From: Pseudomonas cavernicola | GTDB taxonomy: Bacteria > Pseudomonadota > Gammaproteobacteria > Pseudomonadales > Pseudomonadaceae | Assembly (NCBI RefSeq): GCF_003596405.1 | Contig: NZ_QYUR01000006.1 | Location: 682,001-746,000, forward strand | Direction of reading: 5' to 3' | Length of the DNA stretch: 64,000 nucleotides | Part shown: in pieces, positions 58,880 through 64,000 of the stretch | How the letters are laid out: each line of letters opens with the position of its first letter | Numbering within the stretch: position 1 is the first letter of the stretch | Notes under the pieces: model-generated | Database searches by the model: none | The model's input: only the letters and a program-made list of their open reading frames with translations | Told to the model about the DNA's origin: nothing | Made by a program: the position numbers and the translations under genes

Positions 58880-59605
58880 TTACTTAGCCTCTAGCGCTAT
58901 TTTGGCCAGCTGCGGGGCTGGCTGATAGCCTGGAATCAGTTGGCCGTTAGCCAGGACGATGGCCGGTGTGCCATTCACCCCAATCATCTGCCCCAACTGG
59001 AACTGCTTGGCCACCGGGTTTTCACACTGCGCGGCAGGCAGCTCTTCGCGGCCTTTGGCCAGGTTCATCGCCGCCTGGCGGTCCTTCGAGCACCAGACGC
59101 TCACCATGGTGTTGTAACCATGGCTACCCAACCCCTGACGCGGGAAGGCGACATAGCGCACTTCGACACCCCGACGGTTCAGCTCCGGGACTTCGCTGTG
59201 CAGTTTCTGGCAGTAGCCACAGTCGGTATCGGTGAACACGGTGATATGCGTTTTCGGACTTTTCGGCGCAAACACCACCATTTCGCTCAGCGGAATCGCA
59301 TTGACTTCCTTGGCGATGGAGCGGCTTTCGGCTTTTTCCGTCAAGTTCACCGCCTCACCGTCCTTGAACTGGAACAGATAGCCTTGAATGATGAACTGGC
59401 CATCGGCGCTGGCATACAGCAAACGCCCGCCCTTCAGTTGAATCTGAAACAGACCGGGCATGGTGCTTTCCGCAATCGCCTCGATCGCCATGTCAGGTTG
59501 CAGCGACTGCAGCGTCTTGCGGATGGCCTGATCGGGATCGGCAGCCAGAGCAAGCGTGCTGGCCAAACCGAGGGCTACGGCGGCGAAAATTCGGGTCACG
59601 CGCAT
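58880..59605 (-). CDS. dsbC: Thiol:disulfide interchange protein DsbC
   Basis: A periplasmic disulfide isomerase. The 241-residue protein has a signal peptide (MRVTRIFAAVALGLASTLALA), an N-terminal dimerisation domain, and a thioredoxin-type domain with the active site Cys129-GYC132 (TDTDCGYCQKLH) and cis-proline in GVNGTPAIV. A second cysteine pair, Cys172 and Cys194, matches the structural disulfide. The start at 59605 is chosen at the signal peptide. It lies 93 bases after xerD. Confidence 0.95.
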   Translation of the reverse strand: MRVTRIFAAVALGLASTLALAADPDQAIRKTLQSLQPDMAIEAIAESTMPGLFQIQLKGGRLLYASADGQFIIQGYLFQFKDGEAVNLTEKAESRSIAKEVNAIPLSEMVVFAPKSPKTHITVFTDTDCGYCQKLHSEVPELNRRGVEVRYVAFPRQGLGSHGYNTMVSVWCSKDRQAAMNLAKGREELPAAQCENPVAKQFQLGQMIGVNGTPAIVLANGQLIPGYQPAPQLAKIALEAK

Positions 59606-59698
59606 GGATACTCCTGTCGAGCGGCGGACGGTACAACGGTTGACGAAGCCTACCATAGAAGCCTTTGCAGGCCGACCGCAGCAGGTCGGACGGGCGTC

Positions 59699-60595
59699 TC
59701 AGCCTCGTGGATGGTGCTGCGCATGCAACTCCTGCAGACGTGCACGAGCGATGTGGATATAAATCTGCGTGGTCGACAGATCGCTGTGACCTAGCAACAT
59801 CTGCACCACGCGCAAGTCGGCACCATGGTTGAGCAAATGCGTGGCGAAGGCATGCCGTAAGGTGTGCGGCGACAGCGATTTAGCGATCCCGGCAACCTTG
59901 GCCTGATGCTTGATCCGATACCAGAAAGTCTGCCGAGTCATCTGCTCGCCACGCTGACTGGGAAACAGCACATCGCTCGGTTTGCCGTCCAGCAGAAAGG
60001 GCCGCGCCTCCCGCACGTAGCGCTCGATCCAGATGATCGCCTCTTCACCCAGCGGCACCAGCCGCTCTTTGCTGCCCTTACCGAACACCCGCAGCACACC
60101 TTGACGCAGGTTGACCTGCTCAAGAGTCAGGCTGATCAGCTCGGTCACCCGCAGGCCACAGGCGTACAGCACTTCGAGCATGGCACGGTCGCGCAGACCG
60201 ATCGGCTCACCCAACTCCGGCGCTGCCAGCAGCGCTTCGACATCGGCTTCGGATAAGGATTTAGGCAGCGGCCGCCCCAGTTTCGGCATCTCCACCTGCA
60301 AGGTCGGATCAGTTGCGATCAGGTTTTCCCGCAGGAGAAAGCGGTAGAAGCCGCGCAGCCCTGAGAGAAAGCGCGCGGTAGAACGCGCCACATAGCCGGC
60401 ATCCAGACGCCAGGCCAGGTGATCGAGGATCACTTCGCGGCCAGCATCCGGCAATTCCAGGCCACGTTCCTGCAACCAGCCGTTGAAATGCGCGAGGTCG
60501 CTGCGATAGGCCGAACGGGTATGTTCTGACAGGCCTTTCTCCAGCCACAGGGCATCAAGAAAGTGGTCAATCAACGGATGGTCAAGAGCGGGCAT
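59699..60595 (-). CDS. xerD: Site-specific tyrosine recombinase XerD
   Basis: Resolves chromosome dimers at dif with XerC and FtsK. The 298-residue length is exactly that of XerD. The N-terminal SAM-like core-binding domain (DHFLDALWLEKGLSEHTRSAYRS region) is followed by a catalytic domain with Arg149, Lys173, His244, Arg247, His270 and Tyr279. All six are present. The start at 60595 (MPALDHPLID) is preferred to a longer frame from 60637. Confidence 0.96.
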   Translation of the reverse strand: MPALDHPLIDHFLDALWLEKGLSEHTRSAYRSDLAHFNGWLQERGLELPDAGREVILDHLAWRLDAGYVARSTARFLSGLRGFYRFLLRENLIATDPTLQVEMPKLGRPLPKSLSEADVEALLAAPELGEPIGLRDRAMLEVLYACGLRVTELISLTLEQVNLRQGVLRVFGKGSKERLVPLGEEAIIWIERYVREARPFLLDGKPSDVLFPSQRGEQMTRQTFWYRIKHQAKVAGIAKSLSPHTLRHAFATHLLNHGADLRVVQMLLGHSDLSTTQIYIHIARARLQELHAQHHPRG

Positions 60596-60683
60596 GTGGG
60601 GGCTATGTCTGGCGTGAAGGCGACGGTAGTCTTTCACAGCCTGGCCATGTACGGCCAGGGTAGTCCGCCCCCAAGGAAACTAG

Positions 60684-61695
60684 ATGAACGAGCAACACAT
60701 CCTTCTCGCCATCGGTGGTATCGGAGCCGCCGCCCTCGCCTGCCAATGGTTGGCCTGGCGCCTGCGGGGGTGCTCTTGCTGCTGGTGATCCAATTCGTCG
60801 CGCGGCCGCTCAACGTAGCGCTCTCCACCTGGGGGCCAGCCTCAGTTGGCGAGAACGCGGGCTGCTGGCCTGAATCGCCCCGCGTGGAATCGTTGCCGCC
60901 GCGGTCTCGGCCATCTTCGCCATTCGCTTGGCCGAAGCCGGACACGAGGGTGCCGAGTTACTGGTGCCACTGACTTTCGCCGTCATCATCGGCACCGTGG
61001 TCCTGCAAAGCGCTACGGCGCGGCCGGTGGCGCGCCTGCTGAAGGTCGCGAAGCCGGCCCCGAGCGGATTTTTGATTGTCGGTGCACACCCGATGGCACG
61101 CACCTTCGGCAAGGCCTTGCAGCAACTGGGCAGTCGCGTCTTGCTGACCGACTCCAGCTGGGAAAATATCAGCGCCGCACGCATGGAAAACTTGCCGACT
61201 TATTTCGGTAATCCGGCCTCGCAACATGCCGAGGCAAATCTCGACCTGGTCGGTTTGGGCTACCTGCTCGCTCTGTCTCGGGCCGGCGAGTTGAATACCC
61301 TGGCCTGCATGCGTTTTCGCCATGAGTTCAGCCAGCAGAGCCTGTACAGCCTGGCCAGCGGCCTGGAAAATCGCCGCAGCGACAAACACCGCGCCAGTCA
61401 CGAACACCGTGGTCAGGCCTTCGGTAGCGAGGCACTGACCTACTCGCAACTGGTCAGCAAACAACACCAAGGCGCCGAACTGCACAGCACCACTCTGACT
61501 CCCGGCTTCGGCTGGAGCGACTACCAAGCGTTGCATGGCACCCGCGCCGTCTTGCTATTCGCCCGCGATGCCGAGGGGCGGGTACATGTCGTGACTCCCG
61601 GGCATCGCTTGTTGCCGCAGCCGGGCTGGATATTGGTCGCCTTGATTGAACCTGACAGCAGTGCCGACAGCGACACGCCCAGCCAGTCGCACTAG
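60684..61695 (+). pseudogene. Decayed sodium/proton antiporter gene (NhaP/CPA-type with TrkA-N-like tail)
   Basis: The start is intact: AAGGAAACTAG then ATG at 60684, encoding MNEQHILLAIGGIGAAALA. After 28 codons (about 60770) the frame jumps into sequence from the C-terminal end of the membrane domain (VLLLLVIQFVARPLNVALSTWG), so a large internal part is deleted. A further one-base loss near 60830 moves the frame again, and TGA at 60871-60873 replaces the expected TGG before IAPRGIVAAAVSAIFA. The rest (GHEGAELLVPLTF..., GFLIVGAHPMARTFGKAL) reads through to 61695 and contains the NAD-binding-like domain. The fragments add up to roughly 330 codons, against some 600 expected for the family. P. 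aeruginosa has an intact antiporter beside xerD (recalled). Confidence 0.85.
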
Positions 61696-61804
61696 GCCTA
61701 CGCTCGTAGAAAAACAGCTCGTCACCCTATCTTTGGGTTGGTGACAGCCGTGCCTGGTAAAGCCATGATTGCATCTCGCCACTACAGCTTGCCGGACGCA
61801 CTCC

Positions 61805-62479
61805 ATGCCCAATCAACAGCGCTCACGCCTTGGTCAGATCCTGCTCAACAAGGGATTGATCAGCCACGCCCAACTGGAGGCGGCCATTCGACTGCAACTC
61901 ACCAGCCACGTGCGCCTCGGTGAGATTCTGCTCGAACAAGGTCTGCTGACCGAGCGGCAGCTGACCAAAGCCCTGAAGAAACAAAGCAATCTACGCATCG
62001 CTGCCACGCTAGTCGCCGCCCTGCTCAGCCCTTTCCAAATGGCCAGCGCGGATATTCGCCAACCACCCAGCAGCCTCAGCCGCCAGGAAACCCCGCGGGG
62101 CTTCCAACCCTTGAGCGACTTGGAGATGAGCGATGTTAGCGCCCAAGGGTTGGACGACGTGCTGCAAGGGCTATTCATGCAGGCGGAAAATGGCGATGGG
62201 CTTGGCACGGTCAGTCAGCTGGCCAAGCTAGTCATGCCTGTGCTGAATAATCTTGAAGCGGAAACCTCGATGACTGATGTGCGCTACGACACCAGCAAAC
62301 TCACGTCAGCCATCAATGCGGACGGCACACTGAACGTGCGCCTGCCCAGCTCCATCGGTGAGCTGCGCTTCGACAACATCCGCGTGACGGCTGCGCCCCC
62401 GGGCCAGAGCCTCGGCAACCTGAACCTGCAAGACATCGACTTATCACAGGCCTCACTGAAAATCAGCTTGCACCCCTGA
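61805..62479 (+). CDS. MshEN (cyclic di-GMP-binding) domain fused to a membrane segment and exported-type domain
   Basis: A 224-residue protein with three parts. Residues 8-31 and 37-60 are two 24-residue copies of the MshEN motif, RLGxxLLxxG(L/I)(L/I)xxxxLxxA(I/L)xxQ, split by a five-residue spacer, as in cyclic di-GMP-binding MshE-type domains. Residues about 62-81 are a hydrophobic segment ending FQMASA, like a signal peptide or anchor. Residues 82-224 hold an uncharacterised domain (FQPLSDLEMSDVSAQGLDD; ENLNLQDIDLSQASLKI-type ending). No ATPase domain is present, so it is not a GspE/MshE. It is followed by an intrinsic terminator. Function unknown; a link to cyclic di-GMP is inferred from the motif. 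Confidence 0.8.
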   Translation: MPNQQRSRLGQILLNKGLISHAQLEAAIRLQLTSHVRLGEILLEQGLLTERQLTKALKKQSNLRIAATLVAALLSPFQMASADIRQPPSSLSRQETPRGFQPLSDLEMSDVSAQGLDDVLQGLFMQAENGDGLGTVSQLAKLVMPVLNNLEAETSMTDVRYDTSKLTSAINADGTLNVRLPSSIGELRFDNIRVTAAPPGQSLGNLNLQDIDLSQASLKISLHP

Positions 62480-62492
62480 ATCGAGTGCAAGC

Positions 62493-62519
62493 AAAAGGCG
62501 CCTGACTGGCGCCTTTTTT
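62493..62519. terminator. Bidirectional intrinsic terminator
   Basis: AAAAGGCGCC, five-base loop, GGCGCCTTTTTT, between the convergent MshEN-domain and thioesterase genes. It serves the plus-strand gene best; TTTTGC follows on the minus strand too. Confidence 0.85.
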
Positions 62520-62542
62520 ATATCTACTCATTTTTGTCTGAA

Positions 62543-62974
62543 TCAGGCTGCAGCGTTGGGCTGTACGACTGAGTCAGGCAACACCGGAACCGGATGTTTG
62601 TCCTCGTCGATGGCGACGAAGCTGAACAAACCATTGATGGCCTTCTCGCGACCGTCACTGTACATGCTCTCGACAAACACCTCGACCTCAACCTTGAGGC
62701 TGGTATTGCCGACCTTAACCACTCGACCCACTAGCTCGACGATGGAGCCGGCGGGGATCGGATGCTTGAAATCGATGCGATCAGAGGACACCGTTACCAG
62801 CGGCAAACGGCAAAACCGCGTGGCGGTGATAAACGACACTTCATCCATCCAGGCCAGCGCGGTGCCACCGAACAAGGTGTTGTGATGGTTGGTGGTCGGC
62901 GGGAATACCGCCTTGGTGACGCGGGTTTCCGACAGATCAGTACGCCGGAGGATTTCTTGCTCTCTAAGGGTCAT
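62543..62974 (-). CDS. Acyl-CoA thioesterase, hotdog fold
   Basis: A 143-residue enzyme that hydrolyses acyl-CoA. It has the ACOT-type motif PPTTNHHNTLFGGTALAWMDEV near residues 26-47, with Asp45 expected to be catalytic, and the SDRIDFKHPIPAG block of the hotdog helix. ATG at 62974 is the natural start; a GTG 12 codons upstream is less likely. It converges on the MshEN-domain gene. Substrate chain length is unknown. Confidence 0.88.
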   Translation of the reverse strand: MTLREQEILRRTDLSETRVTKAVFPPTTNHHNTLFGGTALAWMDEVSFITATRFCRLPLVTVSSDRIDFKHPIPAGSIVELVGRVVKVGNTSLKVEVEVFVESMYSDGREKAINGLFSFVAIDEDKHPVPVLPDSVVQPNAAA

Positions 62975-63159
62975 ACCACTACTACCTGAATGAATCACTG
63001 TGGCTGCCACTGTGCTGCGGATATTGTCGTTGTTGTGCGCTGCCGCCTGGGCAGGCGCTAGTAGCTTGTGTGGCGAGCTCCATTAGTTAATGAACTAACC
63101 GTACAAACCACTTGTCACTGGAAAACATGCCTTTGGCAAACTCCAGGCAAGCAGGCAAG

Positions 63160-63187
63160 AAAAAAGCAGCCCGTGGGCTGCTTTTTT
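63160..63187. terminator. Intrinsic terminator of the rplS operon
   Basis: AAAAAAGCAGCCC, two-base loop, GGGCTGCTTTTTT: a perfect 13-bp stem with a T-run on either strand. It lies 17 bases downstream of the rplS stop on the minus strand. Confidence 0.9.
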
Positions 63188-63204
63188 CGCAAAGAAAACC
63201 GGGA

Positions 63205-63555
63205 TTAAGCCAGTTTTTCCTTGATACGTGCTGCCTTGCCGGACAGGTCACGCAGGTAGTAAAGCTTGGCTTTACGCACGTCACCACGACGCTTCACAGC
63301 CAGGCTATCAACCAGCGGGCTGTAAGTCTGGAAGGTACGCTCAACGCCAACACCGTTGGAAATTTTACGAACAGTGAAAGCACTGTTCACACCACGGTTA
63401 CGCTTGGCAATTACCACGCCCTCGAACGCTTGCAAACGCGAACGATCGCCTTCTTTCACTTTAACCTGAACGACTACGGTGTCGCCCGGAGCAAAAGGAG
63501 GAATCACTTTGCTCATCTGCTCTGCTTCGAGTTGCAGAATAATTTTGTTAGTCAT
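63205..63555 (-). CDS. rplS: 50S ribosomal protein L19
   Basis: A 116-residue large-subunit protein at the 30S/50S interface. The sequence [50 protein letters not shown] and [18 protein letters not shown] is typical L19. It follows trmD by 42 bases, the standard rpsP-rimM-trmD-rplS order, and ends at a strong terminator. Confidence 0.98.
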   Translation of the reverse strand: MTNKIILQLEAEQMSKVIPPFAPGDTVVVQVKVKEGDRSRLQAFEGVVIAKRNRGVNSAFTVRKISNGVGVERTFQTYSPLVDSLAVKRRGDVRKAKLYYLRDLSGKAARIKEKLA

Positions 63556-63597
63556 GCTGTGCTCCTAAGACAAACCAACTGGCTTGCCATCGATACG

Positions 63598-64000
63598 TTA
63601 ACTATCGTCCCGTTGTCGGAGATACTCCGCCAACAGCTTTTTCTCTTCTCCAGAAAGCGAGCGGCTTTCCAGAAGATCGGCGCGCCGTTCACTAGTCCGA
63701 CCAAGGGACTGCTGCAAACGCCAGCGCCGGATATGTGCGTGATTGCCACTCAGCAACACGTCGGGAACGCGCTTATCCGCATACACCTCCGGTCGGGTGT
63801 AGTGCGGGCAGTCGAGCAAGCCATCCGTAAAGGAGTCTTCCTCAGCCGAATCCGCATGACCCAATGCACCGGGCAGCAGACGCGTCACCGCATCGATCAG
63901 GACCATCGCCGGTAGCTCGCCACCGGAGAGTACGTAGTCACCAATCGACCACTCTTCATCGACATGCGCTTCAATGAAACGCTCATCGATGCCTTCATAA
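63598..64000 (-). CDS. trmD: tRNA (guanine37-N1)-methyltransferase TrmD (N-terminal part outside the window)
   Basis: The C-terminal 133 codons or so of the enzyme that methylates G37 of tRNAs with Leu, Pro and Arg anticodons, using S-adenosylmethionine. The trefoil-knot SAM site [18 protein letters not shown] is present, preceded by [13 protein letters not shown], and the C-terminal helical domain begins [14 protein letters not shown]...[15 protein letters not shown]. The protein's start lies past the window edge. It is upstream of rplS in the same operon. Confidence 0.97.
   Translation of the reverse strand, partial: YEGIDERFIEAHVDEEWSIGDYVLSGGELPAMVLIDAVTRLLPGALGHADSAEEDSFTDGLLDCPHYTRPEVYADKRVPDVLLSGNHAHIRRWRLQQSLGRTSERRADLLESRSLSGEEKKLLAEYLRQRDDS

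Overview
The window is bacterial chromosomal DNA of high GC content. Its gene content and order strongly suggest a Pseudomonas. From memory, long stretches follow the P. aeruginosa chromosome between the plsB and rplS/trmD loci: plsB, mexJK/mexL, rsmJ, tsaB, adk, ppc, the macrodomain/hydrolase cluster, lysS, prfB, the wsp operon, recJ, yaeQ, thrC, hom, dsbC, xerD, rplS, trmD. The repeats, the pseudogene and several inserted genes suggest a species other than P. aeruginosa. No tRNA, rRNA, CRISPR array, prophage or integron was recognised, and no numerical comparison could be run.

Layout. 0-5 kb: the end of an ABC ATPase, a small glycine-zipper protein, plsB, a DUF4197 protein, and a REP-associated tyrosine transposase (RAYT) framed by its own repeats. 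5-11 kb: a MexJK-type RND efflux pair on the minus strand, the divergent TetR repressor gene mexL, and rsmJ. 11-21 kb: an RtcB RNA ligase, a patatin lipoprotein, a PEP-mutase-family enzyme, a DUF72 protein, tsaB, adk and ppc. 21-29.5 kb: a small conserved protein, an overlapping macrodomain/membrane protein/hydrolase trio, a QEGLA-motif metalloprotease-like protein, a lipoprotein, a TetR regulator, lysS and prfB. 29.6-33.3 kb: a GMC oxidoreductase and two tandem DUF533 paralogues. 33.3-41.8 kb: the complete surface-sensing operon wspABCDEFR, ending in a diguanylate cyclase. 42-51 kb: a LysR regulator and a polyamine-type ABC transporter flanked by two paralogous aminoaldehyde dehydrogenases, then a small exported SnoaL-like protein. 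51-64 kb: recJ, yaeQ, a CoA-transferase, an orphan periplasmic binding protein, thrC-hom, dsbC, xerD, a decayed antiporter pseudogene, an MshEN-domain protein, a thioesterase, rplS and the 3' part of trmD.

How genes work together. The wsp genes form one chemotaxis-like pathway that makes cyclic di-GMP. At the other end of the window, a protein at 61805-62479 carries a textbook tandem MshEN motif, a known cyclic di-GMP-binding fold, fused to a hydrophobic segment and an uncharacterised, apparently exported domain. The LysR/dehydrogenase/ABC block looks like a self-contained uptake and oxidation route for an amine such as putrescine. hom and thrC are consecutive threonine-pathway genes.

Points needing attention. 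prfB has the normal programmed frameshift plus an extra one-base deletion that would inactivate it, probably a sequence error. The antiporter gene beside xerD is a clear pseudogene. Several families of short inverted repeats, many ending in GTAG/CTAC, sit directly against the stop codons of neighbouring genes.
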